Positions 32,493 to 40,376 of a DNA stretch of 52,551 bases are shown here, piece after piece (the first letter of the stretch is position 1; each line of letters opens with the position of its first letter). This stretch comes from Actinomycetes bacterium (GTDB taxonomy: Bacteria > Actinomycetota > Acidimicrobiia > Acidimicrobiales > RAAP-2). The notes under the pieces are model-generated. The model was given only the letters and a program-made list of their open reading frames with translations, was not told the DNA's origin and made no database searches. The DNA lies in assembly GCA_021822565.1 (NCBI GenBank), contig JAKAQM010000005.1, positions 1 through 52,551 of the forward strand, read 5' to 3'. The translations under genes and the position numbers were made by a program.

Positions 32493-33494
32493 TCAGGCAC
32501 CCTCCGGCGGACCCTCCGCGAGCGAGAAGACCGAGATGAGCTCGTACACGACGTGTGCGGCGGCGATCGCCGTGATCTCCGCATGGTCGTACGCCGGGGA
32601 CACCTCGACGACGTCGGCGCCCACCACCTGCAGGCCGGACATCAGGCGGACGAGCGCCAGGAGCTCCCGGCTGGAGAGCCCCCCGGGCTCGGGCGTGCCG
32701 GTCCCGGGCGCGTGCGCAGGGTCGAGCACGTCCACGTCGACGGAGACGTACACGGGCGCTGTCGCCACCCGCGCGTGCACCGCGTCCCCCACGGCTCGAA
32801 CCCCCAGGTCGGCGATGTCACCGGCGGAGATCACATGGAAGCCGAGACGCGCGTCGTCGGGCAGGTCCTGATCGCCGTACAACGAGGCACGCGTGCCAAG
32901 GTGCACGCACGACCCGGCCCGCAGCAGACCCTCCTCGGCGGCCCGGCGGAATGGCGTCCCGTGCGTCACCGGCGCGTCGAAGTAGGTGTCCCAGGTGTCG
33001 AGATGGGCGTCGAAGTGCACGACGGCGACGGGACCGAAGCGCCGGTGCAGCGAGCGCAGGATCGGGAGCGCGACCGTGTGGTCGCCCCCCAGCGCCACCG
33101 CACGTGGGGCCCGCTGGGCGAGCGCGTCGATGCCGGCCTCGATCTCCTTCACCGCCCGGTCGATGTCGAACGGGGTGATCGCCAGATCCGATGCATCTGC
33201 CACCTGGAACTTCGCGAACGGGGACACGCCGAGCGCAGGGTTGTACGGACGAAGGAGCCGCGAGCCCTGGCGGATCGCGCCGGGCCCGAACCTGGCCCCC
33301 GGGCGGTAGCTGGTGCCCGTGTCGAAGGGGAGCCCGACCACGGCGACGTCGGCGCGGCCCACACGATCGAGCTCCGGAAGCCGCGCGAAGGTCCCCAGGC
33401 CGGCGAAACGGGGCACGACGGTCGCGTCGACCGGCCCAAGGGGCGTCGCTCTTGCCTGTCGATCGCGGCGATCGTTCCCGTGCGAGCCCGGCAC
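32493..33494 (-). CDS. Agmatinase/ureohydrolase family protein
   Basis: A 333-aa binuclear-manganese ureohydrolase. The ligands are in place: His139 (ALGGDHT), Asp162/His164/Asp166 (HFDAHLDTWD) and Asp253/Asp255 (SVDVDVLDPAHAPGTG). The HLDTWD and DPAHAPGTGTPEPGG wording is typical of agmatinase or guanidinobutyrase rather than arginase. It would release urea from a guanidino amine. It lies 85 bp downstream of the M24 gene on the same strand, so co-transcription is plausible. GTG 33494 start. Confidence 0.87.
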   Translation of the reverse strand: MPGSHGNDRRDRQARATPLGPVDATVVPRFAGLGTFARLPELDRVGRADVAVVGLPFDTGTSYRPGARFGPGAIRQGSRLLRPYNPALGVSPFAKFQVADASDLAITPFDIDRAVKEIEAGIDALAQRAPRAVALGGDHTVALPILRSLHRRFGPVAVVHFDAHLDTWDTYFDAPVTHGTPFRRAAEEGLLRAGSCVHLGTRASLYGDQDLPDDARLGFHVISAGDIADLGVRAVGDAVHARVATAPVYVSVDVDVLDPAHAPGTGTPEPGGLSSRELLALVRLMSGLQVVGADVVEVSPAYDHAEITAIAAAHVVYELISVFSLAEGPPEGA

Positions 33495-33579
33495 GCCTAC
33501 AACGGCCCTTCTGCGGTCATCACCAGCTCCTCAATGCGCGACCTGGCCCGAACGTGCGCGCCACGGGCTGCCCGTCCGC

Positions 33580-34869
33580 TCAGTACTCGTGCGTCACGAA
33601 GAGGGTCTGGGAGGGGAACCGGGTGATCACCCGCGGGCCGGCCTTCGTGACCACGATCTCCTCTTCGATGCGGGCGCTCGAGTACCCGTCGGTCGCCGGG
33701 CAGTAGGTCTCCAGGGCGAAGACCATCCCCTCCTTGATCTCCGAGGGGCTCTCGAGCGAGTTCAGCCTGCTGATGATCGGGCGCTCGTGCAGCGCAAGAC
33801 CCAGCCCGTGGCCGAACTCGAGCCCGAAGGCCTCCCGCTCGCTCGGAAGGCCGATCTCCTGGGCGGTGGGCCAGGACCTCGCGATCTCGTCGGTCGAGAC
33901 CCCCGGCTTCACGAGGTCGATGGCCGCGTCGATCCACTCGCGGGCCCGCCGGTACGCGTCCTCCTGCGCCTGCGTGGCCCGCCCGACGGCGAAGCAGCGG
34001 TAGTAGCACGTGCGGTAGCCGTTGAAGGCCTGCATGACGTCGAAGAAGGCGAGGTCCCCCGGCCTGATGATGCGGTCGGAGAAGTTGTGCGGATGGGGGA
34101 TGCAGCGCTCGCCGGAGACCGCGTTGACCGACTCGACGTCGTCGGAGCCGTGCCGGTAGAGGTAGTCGTTGACCAGGGCGACGATCTCGTTCTCCTTCAC
34201 TCCGGGCTCGAGCGCGTCGGCGACCTTCTGGTAGGCGCCGTCGACCATCGCCGCCGCGTGGGAGAGGAGCAGGATCTCGTCGGTGGACTTGATCTCGCGG
34301 GCGTCGAGCATCACCTGCTGGCCGTCGCGCACGTCGAGGCCCGCGGCCTGGAGCGCGAGCAAGGTGGCGACGTCGGCCGTGTCCACGCCCAGCGGTGCGT
34401 CGGCGACGCCCGCCTGGGCGAGCAGGTCCTTGACCTCTGCGACGAGCTTGTCGGTGATCCCCGCCCCTGGCGCGACCGCCCCGCGAAGCGTCGCGAACGC
34501 CCCGATCGACTTCTCGGGGTCGATCCAAGGGGCGTACAGGCGGTGGTGCACCGCAGCGGAGCCGAAGTCCCAGACATAGGGCTCCCCGTCGCGGGTGAGC
34601 AGCGTGTAGCGGACGAATTTGTCACGGCTCCATTCGCCGATGGCGGTCGAGGTGATGTAGCGCACGTTGTTCACGTCGAAGCACAGCAGCGCTCCCAGCT
34701 CGGAGCGGCGCAGCGCCTCCCGCGCCCGCTCGAGGCGGTAGGCGCGCAGACGCACGAATGTCACTCTCTGCTCGAAGTCGACCGCGTTCGACCCGTACTC
34801 GTAGATGCTCTGGCCCATGTCGTTGAACGACACGGTCGGCTCCCCTTGCCCTGGGCTGGCGTTGCTCAT
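33580..34869 (-). CDS. M24 (pita-bread) metallopeptidase-like protein with altered metal site
   Basis: A 429-aa protein of the Xaa-Pro dipeptidase/DddP/DoeA superfamily: an N-terminal creatinase-like domain (1-190) and a pita-bread domain. Expected metal ligands are Asp277 (FFDVM), His354 (FGHGLGL), Glu387 (ALETYC) and Glu402 (RIEEE). The second Asp, normally in a (S/T)DxTRT motif, is Cys288 in GYRTCYYRCF. The enzyme may therefore use a different metal arrangement or a non-peptidase reaction such as hydrolysis or lysis of a small osmolyte-like substrate. ATG 34869 has a strong AGGAGG 8 nt upstream. The neighbouring agmatinase-like gene hints at nitrogen-compound catabolism. Confidence 0.82.
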   Translation of the reverse strand: MSNASPGQGEPTVSFNDMGQSIYEYGSNAVDFEQRVTFVRLRAYRLERAREALRRSELGALLCFDVNNVRYITSTAIGEWSRDKFVRYTLLTRDGEPYVWDFGSAAVHHRLYAPWIDPEKSIGAFATLRGAVAPGAGITDKLVAEVKDLLAQAGVADAPLGVDTADVATLLALQAAGLDVRDGQQVMLDAREIKSTDEILLLSHAAAMVDGAYQKVADALEPGVKENEIVALVNDYLYRHGSDDVESVNAVSGERCIPHPHNFSDRIIRPGDLAFFDVMQAFNGYRTCYYRCFAVGRATQAQEDAYRRAREWIDAAIDLVKPGVSTDEIARSWPTAQEIGLPSEREAFGLEFGHGLGLALHERPIISRLNSLESPSEIKEGMVFALETYCPATDGYSSARIEEEIVVTKAGPRVITRFPSQTLFVTHEY

Positions 34870-34946
34870 CTCTTCTGCCTCCTCGTCTGCCCCCCAGTCT
34901 GCGGCGCCTCTCACCAGACGTCCAGTGCACCCAGCCTCGCACAGAG

Positions 34947-34978
34947 CGCGGAACGTCCCTGTCCAGGGACGTTCCGCG
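34947..34978. promoter_or_regulatory. Perfect 15-bp inverted repeat between divergent genes
   Basis: CGCGGAACGTCCCTG at 34947-34961 and its exact complement at 34964-34978, with a 2-nt spacer. A third, partial copy (CCAGGGACGTGCGCG) lies at 34989-35003. It sits between the divergent M24 gene and dnaE, so it is not a convergent-gene terminator. It could be an operator or a mobile palindromic element. Confidence 0.75.
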
Positions 34979-35118
34979 AATCCCCTGGCCAGGGACGTGC
35001 GCGATTGCGGACGAGGACGCGGCGGCCTGGCAGGATGGACCCTCGCGGACTGGAGCGACGTGCGTGGGCGCTCGCGGCCTCGAGGTGTCCGCGAGCAGAG
35101 AGGAAGGCCCGGCAGCTC

Positions 35119-38100
35119 GTGAGTGACCGCACCGTCAAGAGCGACGACCCGACAGCGTCGTTCGCGCACTGCCATGTGCACACGGAGTTCTCGATCCTCG
35201 ACGGCGCGAGCCGGATCGACGACCTCGTCGCGGTCGCCGCCGCCGACGGGCAGCCTGCGCTCGGCATCACCGACCACGGCAACATGTACGGGGTCCTCCC
35301 CTTCTACGCCGCCTGCACGAAGGCGGGGATCACGCCGCTGCTGGGCACCGAGGCCTACATGGCCTACGAGCGCCGGGACGAGCGCCTGAACGTGCGGGGC
35401 ACCACCGTGGACGACACGGGCGGCGACGTGGAGGGCGGCAGGAAGGCGTGGTACCACCTCACCCTTCTCGCCGAGTCCAACGCGGGCTACGCGAACCTGA
35501 TCAAGCTGTCGAGCCGCGCCTTCCTCGAGGGGTACTACCGCAAGCCCAAGGTCGACTGGGAGCTCTTGGCGGACCACGCCGAAGGGATCGTCGCGACCAC
35601 CGGCTGCCTGGGCGGCCACGTCGCGCAGAGCCTGCTCGGGGGGAACTTCGACGAGGCGCTCGCCAAGGCCGCCCGCCTCCAGGACATCTTCGGCAGGGAC
35701 AACCTCTTCGTCGAGCTCCAGGACCACGGGATCGAAGAGCAGCACCGGATCACGCCCCAGCTGGTCGAGATCGCCCGCCGGCTCGGCGCACCGCTGCTCG
35801 CCACGAACGACAGCCACTACACGCGCCCGGAGGACGCGCAGGCGCACGACGCGCTCCTGTGCGTCCAGACCAAGGCGACGATCGACCAGCCCCAGAGGTT
35901 CAAGTTCAAGGGCTCGGGCCACTACCTGAAGACCGCCGCCGAGATGCGCCGCCTCTTCGCCGAGCTGCCCGAGGCGTGCGACAACACGCTGCTCATCGCC
36001 CGGCGAGCGGACGTCCGCATCGAGCTCGGCACGCCCAAGCTCCCCGATTTCCCCCTCCCCGCGGGGTTCCCCTCGGCCGGCGAGTACCTGCGCCACGTCA
36101 CCTTCGAGGGCGCGGCGCAACGCTGGGGCGACCCCCTGCCAGACGCCGTCGTCGAGCGCCTCGCCTACGAGCTGAAGGTCATCGAGGACATGGGCTTCTC
36201 CTCCTACTTCCTCATCGTCTGGGACCTCATCCGCCACGCCAAGGAGCACGGGATACGCGTGGGCCCCGGACGAGGCTCTGCTGCGGGCTGCGCGGTCGCC
36301 TACTGCCTGCGGATCACCGAGCTCGACCCCATCCGCTACGACCTCCTCTTCGAGCGCTTCTTGAACCCGTCGCGCCTGTCGATGCCCGACATCGACATGG
36401 ACTTCGACTCGCGCTTTCGTGACGAGATGATCCGCTACGCCGCCGAGCGCTACGGCCGCGACCACGTCGCCCAGATCATCACCTTCGGCACCATCAAGGC
36501 CCGGGCGTCGGTACGCGACGCGGCGCGCGTCCTCGGCTACCCCTACGCCGTCGGCGACCGTGTCGCGAAAGCCATGCCGCCCATCGTCATGGGACGCGAC
36601 ACGCCGCTGTGGGCGTGCCTCGCCGACGAGCCCCCGCCGGGCTACGAGGACGGCTGGAAGATCGCTGCCGAGCTGCGCACGATGGTGGCCGACGATCCCG
36701 ACGTGGCCCGCGTCGCCACGGTCGCCAAGGGCCTCGAGGGGCTCCGCCGCCAGGACGGCATCCACGCCGCGGCGGTCGTCATCACGAAGGACCCGCTCAC
36801 CGAGTACCTCCCCGTCCAGCGCAAGCCCGAGCCGGGCGGCGACCCCGAGGACGCCCCCGTCGTGACCCAGTACGAGATGCACGGGGTCGAGGACCTCGGG
36901 CTGCTCAAGATGGACTTCCTCGGGCTGCGGAACCTCGACGTGATCACCGACACGGTCGCGCTCATCGAGAAGGCACGGGGCTCACGCCTCGACATCGACC
37001 ATGTGCCGCTCGACGACGAGCCCACCTACGAGCTGCTCCGTCGCGGCGACTCGGTGGGCGTCTTCCAGCTCGAGGGGGGGCCCATGCGCGCGCTCATGCG
37101 CGCGCTCGCCCCCACCTGCTTCGAGGACGTCGCAGCGCTGATCGCGCTCTACCGCCCCGGCCCGATGGCGGCCAACATGCACTTCGAGTACGCCGACCGC
37201 AAGAACGGCCGCAAGAAGGTGGAGTACCTCCACCCCGACGCCGAGCCGATCCTGTCGGACACCTTCGGCCTCATGATCTACCAAGAGAAGCTCATGCGGG
37301 TCGCCCAGCAGTTCGCCGGCTACTCGCTCGCCGAGAGCGACAACCTGCGACGCGCCTGCGGAAAGAAGATCCGCGAGGTGATGCGCGCCGAGCGCGAGAA
37401 GTTCGTGACGAGCGTCGAGCGCAACGGCTACGGCCGCGAGCTCGGAGAGAAGTGGTTCGACATCATCGAGCCCTTCGCCGACTATGCCTTCGCGAAGTCG
37501 CACGCCTTCGGCTACGGCCTCATCGCCTACCAGACCGCGTACTTGAAGGCCAACTACCCGACCGAGTACCTCGCAGCACTCCTCACGAGCGTGCGGGAGA
37601 ACCTCGACCGCGCCGGCGTGTACCTCGCCGAGTGCCGCGCCCTCGGGATCACGGTCTCCGTGCCCGACGTGAACCGCTCGGCCGCGGACTTCACCCCGGT
37701 CCTCGGCGAGGACGGCGGCAAGGGAGCGATCCTCTTCGGCCTCGCGGCGGTCCGCAACGTGGGCACCTCGGTCGCCGAGGCCATCGTGGCCGAGCGCGAG
37801 GCGCGTGGGCCGTTCGGCGACTTCGCCGACTTCTGCGAGCGGGTGCCCATCTTCTGCTTGAACAAGCAACCGATGGAGGCCCTCATCCGGGCGGGCGCCT
37901 TCGACTCGCTCGGCCACACGAGGAAAGGCCTCCTGCACGTCCACGAGCTCATCGCCGGGCAGATCATCGCCAGGCGACGCGAGCGCGAGCAAGGCGTGCT
38001 CTCCCTCTTCGCCGCATCGGAAGGCGGGGCCGCGTCCTTCGAGCAGCCCGTCGCCATCCCCGACGTCGAGTTCGACAAGAAGGAGCGCCTCGCACACGAG

Positions 38101-38736
38101 AAGGAGATGCTCGGGCTCTACGTGTCCGACCACCCGCTCCTCGGCCTCGAGGCCGCGCTGCGACGCCGGGCCGACGCGTCGCTGACCGACGTCACAGAGC
38201 TCCCCGACGGCTCCATGCGGGTCTTCGCGGGGGTCATCACCGGGCTCCAGGTCAAGTGGACGAAGCGCGGAGAGCAGATGGCGGTGTTCACGCTCGAGGA
38301 CCTCGAGACCTCGATCGAGGTGACCGCGTTCCCCAGAACCATGGCCCAGTACGCGGCGGTGATCGCCGACGACTCGGTGGTGACGGTGCGGGCGAGGGTG
38401 GACAAGCGTGACGACCTCCCGAAGCTGATCGCCTGGGAGATCAGCGCGTTCGCAGGCGCTCCGGCCTCGTCGTCGGAGCCGCTGCGCGTCCGCCTGCCCA
38501 TGGGCGCGATGAGCGCGTCAGTGCTCGACAACTTGAAGGAAGTGCTCGCTGCGCATCACGGCGACGTGCCCGTGCACCTCTACCTCGGCAGCGCCGGCGG
38601 CAAGGGCTTCAGGCTGCCGCCCGAGTACTGCGTGGACACCTCCAACGGAGTGGTCGCCGCCTTGCGGGTGTCCGTTCCCGGGATCGAGATCCTGAAGGAA
38701 GCTCCCGCTCCGCCTCCGTCTCCCGACGCGCGCTGA
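35119..38736 (+). CDS. dnaE: DNA polymerase III alpha subunit (DnaE1 type)
   Basis: A 1205-aa replicative polymerase. The PHP domain is intact (CHVHTEFSILDGASR near 15-30, GITDHGNMYG near 55), as in actinobacterial DnaE1, where it can proofread. The palm carries GPGRGSAAG and the catalytic PDIDMDFD with Asp424/Asp426. YRPGPM, the fingers and the tandem HhH region (CGKKIREVM, HAFGYGLIAYQTAYLKANYP) follow. The OB fold (VFAGVITGLQVKWTKRGEQM) and a C-terminal tau-binding region complete the order. GTG 35119 with AGAGAGGAAGG upstream is preferred; an ATG at 35035 would add 28 unlike residues. Length excludes the shorter error-prone DnaE2. Confidence 0.95.
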   Translation: MSDRTVKSDDPTASFAHCHVHTEFSILDGASRIDDLVAVAAADGQPALGITDHGNMYGVLPFYAACTKAGITPLLGTEAYMAYERRDERLNVRGTTVDDTGGDVEGGRKAWYHLTLLAESNAGYANLIKLSSRAFLEGYYRKPKVDWELLADHAEGIVATTGCLGGHVAQSLLGGNFDEALAKAARLQDIFGRDNLFVELQDHGIEEQHRITPQLVEIARRLGAPLLATNDSHYTRPEDAQAHDALLCVQTKATIDQPQRFKFKGSGHYLKTAAEMRRLFAELPEACDNTLLIARRADVRIELGTPKLPDFPLPAGFPSAGEYLRHVTFEGAAQRWGDPLPDAVVERLAYELKVIEDMGFSSYFLIVWDLIRHAKEHGIRVGPGRGSAAGCAVAYCLRITELDPIRYDLLFERFLNPSRLSMPDIDMDFDSRFRDEMIRYAAERYGRDHVAQIITFGTIKARASVRDAARVLGYPYAVGDRVAKAMPPIVMGRDTPLWACLADEPPPGYEDGWKIAAELRTMVADDPDVARVATVAKGLEGLRRQDGIHAAAVVITKDPLTEYLPVQRKPEPGGDPEDAPVVTQYEMHGVEDLGLLKMDFLGLRNLDVITDTVALIEKARGSRLDIDHVPLDDEPTYELLRRGDSVGVFQLEGGPMRALMRALAPTCFEDVAALIALYRPGPMAANMHFEYADRKNGRKKVEYLHPDAEPILSDTFGLMIYQEKLMRVAQQFAGYSLAESDNLRRACGKKIREVMRAEREKFVTSVERNGYGRELGEKWFDIIEPFADYAFAKSHAFGYGLIAYQTAYLKANYPTEYLAALLTSVRENLDRAGVYLAECRALGITVSVPDVNRSAADFTPVLGEDGGKGAILFGLAAVRNVGTSVAEAIVAEREARGPFGDFADFCERVPIFCLNKQPMEALIRAGAFDSLGHTRKGLLHVHELIAGQIIARRREREQGVLSLFAASEGGAASFEQPVAIPDVEFDKKERLAHEKEMLGLYVSDHPLLGLEAALRRRADASLTDVTELPDGSMRVFAGVITGLQVKWTKRGEQMAVFTLEDLETSIEVTAFPRTMAQYAAVIADDSVVTVRARVDKRDDLPKLIAWEISAFAGAPASSSEPLRVRLPMGAMSASVLDNLKEVLAAHHGDVPVHLYLGSAGGKGFRLPPEYCVDTSNGVVAALRVSVPGIEILKEAPAPPPSPDAR

Positions 38737-38737
38737 C

Positions 38738-38796
38738 GCGATCGGCGCGCTTGGCCGCGGGCGATCGGCGCGCTTGGCCGCGGGCGATCGGCGGCC
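38738..38796. repeat. 23-bp tandem repeat, about 2.5 copies
   Basis: Unit GCGATCGGCGCGCTTGGCCG plus CGG, directly after the dnaE stop and upstream of the HU promoter. Confidence 0.92.
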
Positions 38797-38813
38797 TCTT
38801 GCAGCGAATTCCC

Positions 38814-38841
38814 TTGACGACTCGCATTGTCCCTGTATCGT
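38814..38841 (+). promoter_or_regulatory. Sigma70-type promoter of the HU gene
   Basis: -35 TTGACG (38814-38819), 16-bp spacer, -10 TATCGT (38836-38841). This gives a leader of about 45 nt with an AAAGGACGG ribosome site, unlike the leaderless genes nearby. It suits a highly expressed nucleoid protein. Confidence 0.65.
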
Positions 38842-38891
38842 GTCGGCAGCCAACGTGGGGCATTTCTTGAGAAAACGAAAGGACGGAGCCC

Positions 38892-39560
38892 ATGAACCGT
38901 CGTGAGCTCATTCGGGCGGTTGCCGCGCACACTGCCGACGACGTGCGACATGTCGAGTCGGTGCTGTCGGGCGTGACCGACGTCATCACGGCGGTCGTGG
39001 CCAAGGGGGAGCCGGTGACCATCCAAGGCTTCGCCAAATTCGCCAAGGTCGAGCGCGCCGCCCGCATGGGCCGGAACCCCAGGACCGGCGAGGCCATCCG
39101 CATCAAGGCTTCCAAGAGGGTCCGCATCACCCCCATGAAGACGTTCAAGGAGACCGTCATGGCGCCGAGCCATGCGCCCCGTCTGGCCCGCGGCGTCTAC
39201 CCGACCTCGCCCGACCTCCTCGTCGCGCAGGCCGCCGAGCGCCGCGCCGCGGCGTCGGGCACCACGTCGGCATCGGCCAAGACGACCGCCACGCGCAGCG
39301 CGACCGCCCCCCGCGCCGCGGCCAAGACGACCGCGAAGAAGGCCACCGCCACGCGGGCCGCGGCCACCACGGCGACGCGCACGGCCGCGGCCGCCAAGAC
39401 CACCGCGAAGAAGGCCACCGCGGCCAAGACGACCGCGAAGAAGGCCACCGCGGCCAAGACGACGGCCAAGAAGGCCACCGCGGCCAAGACGACCGCGAAG
39501 ACGACGGCCACGAAGGCCACCGCTGCGAAGGCCGCCGCCACGCGCGCGACGCGTCGCTGA
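38892..39560 (+). CDS. HU-family DNA-binding protein with histone H1-like tail
   Basis: A 222-aa protein. Residues 1-95 are a complete HU fold: MNRRELIRAVAAHT, VTIQGFAKFAKVERAAR and the beta-arm GRNPRTGEAIRIKASKRV. Residues 125-222 are an Ala/Lys/Thr/Arg-rich tail like HupB of mycobacteria and other actinobacteria, built from a repeated KTTAKKATAA decapeptide. The tail binds and compacts DNA and may be acetylated. ATG 38892 with AAAGGACGG upstream. Confidence 0.93.
   Translation: MNRRELIRAVAAHTADDVRHVESVLSGVTDVITAVVAKGEPVTIQGFAKFAKVERAARMGRNPRTGEAIRIKASKRVRITPMKTFKETVMAPSHAPRLARGVYPTSPDLLVAQAAERRAAASGTTSASAKTTATRSATAPRAAAKTTAKKATATRAAATTATRTAAAAKTTAKKATAAKTTAKKATAAKTTAKKATAAKTTAKTTATKATAAKAAATRATRR
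39396..39515 (+). repeat. 30-bp in-frame tandem repeat in the HU tail
   Basis: About three full copies plus derivatives of a 30-bp unit encode the Lys/Thr/Ala decapeptide of the DNA-binding tail. Confidence 0.9.
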
Positions 39561-39579
39561 GCGCGCAGGCGAGCGGAGC

Positions 39580-40101
39580 TCAGGCGTCCCGCCCGGGCTC
39601 GCGCCCTTCGGTCTCGCCGCGTCGCTCGAGACGGTGCGCGAACCCCTCGGCGAGCGAGAGGAGCCTGCGGCTGAGCATCCGGCTTGTCACCCGCGCCGCG
39701 GGTGAGCTGGCGGGGAGCTCGCTCGTCCACCGGACGTCCAGGCCGCCGAGCACACGCTCCTGCGCGTGCGACAGGGCATCTGCGTAGAGAGAGCGCCGGG
39801 CGCCGCCGAAGACGAGATCCACGTCTCCAGCCGACGTCGAGAGCGAGAGCGTGCCTGTCGCGTCGCCGATCCGCCGAGCCTCGTCCTCGGGCTCTCGCTC
39901 AGCGTTGGGCTCCGGCAGGGGCCGCAGCGTCGCCTCGATCCGGTCGAGGGCGCGTCCGAGTGCGTCGAGGTTGGTCGGATGGCGGGACACCACGAGCCGC
40001 AGGGGCTGGCCCGGTCCCGGCTCACCCACCACCACGAAGAGGACGCCGGAGTCGGACAACGCCCGGAGGACGGACGCGACGTCCGGCGTCCTGCCCGTCA
40101 T
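39580..40101 (-). CDS. Degenerate nucleotidyltransferase-like hypothetical protein
   Basis: A 173-aa protein with the layout of actinobacterial MNT/AbiEii-type nucleotidyltransferase-like proteins: VLRALSDSGVLFVVVGEPGP, NLDALGRALDRIEATLRPL, then GDVDLVFGGARRSLYADAL and a late GLDVRWTSE. In active relatives the first block reads VGG followed by D-x-D. Here it is VGEPGPGQPLRLVVS with no acidic pair, so transferase activity looks lost. ATG 40101 gives the family-like N-terminus; the longer in-frame N-terminus is Gly/Pro/Ala filler. It is convergent with the HU gene. Function unknown. Confidence 0.6.
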   Translation of the reverse strand: MTGRTPDVASVLRALSDSGVLFVVVGEPGPGQPLRLVVSRHPTNLDALGRALDRIEATLRPLPEPNAEREPEDEARRIGDATGTLSLSTSAGDVDLVFGGARRSLYADALSHAQERVLGGLDVRWTSELPASSPAARVTSRMLSRRLLSLAEGFAHRLERRGETEGREPGRDA

Positions 40102-40324
40102 GTCACCGCTCCACACGCCCGCCGCAGCCCCGCTTGGCCACGCCTGCCCTCCGCCCGGCGTGCGGCCGCACGTGGAGCCACAGGGCACGGTCGCGGCTGC
40201 GGCGTCTGGACGACAGACCGCTCATCCGCTCCTCCCGCCCTCTCGCCGGAGGCGTACCGACACGGCCAGGTTATAACACCGGTCCCGCAACGGCGTCGCC
40301 CGCCCCTGCAGTCGGGTGCGCGGG

Positions 40325-40369
40325 TTGGCGCGCCACTGGCCGGCGCGCGGCGAGCCGGCGCGCCACGAG
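40325..40369. repeat. 15-bp tandem repeat, 3 copies
   Basis: Unit CCGGCGCGCCACGAG with variants, just after the molybdenum hydroxylase stop codon. Within 40102-40376 the only other signal is a TATAAC hexamer (near 40272) that might be a -10 box towards the nucleotidyltransferase-like gene. Confidence 0.85.
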
Positions 40370-40376
40370 CGGGCGC

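Noticed and set aside
33313-35118. In-frame upstream extension of dnaE
   Set aside because: It runs opposite the agmatinase and M24 genes and lacks polymerase similarity; PHP-domain homology begins just after GTG 35119.
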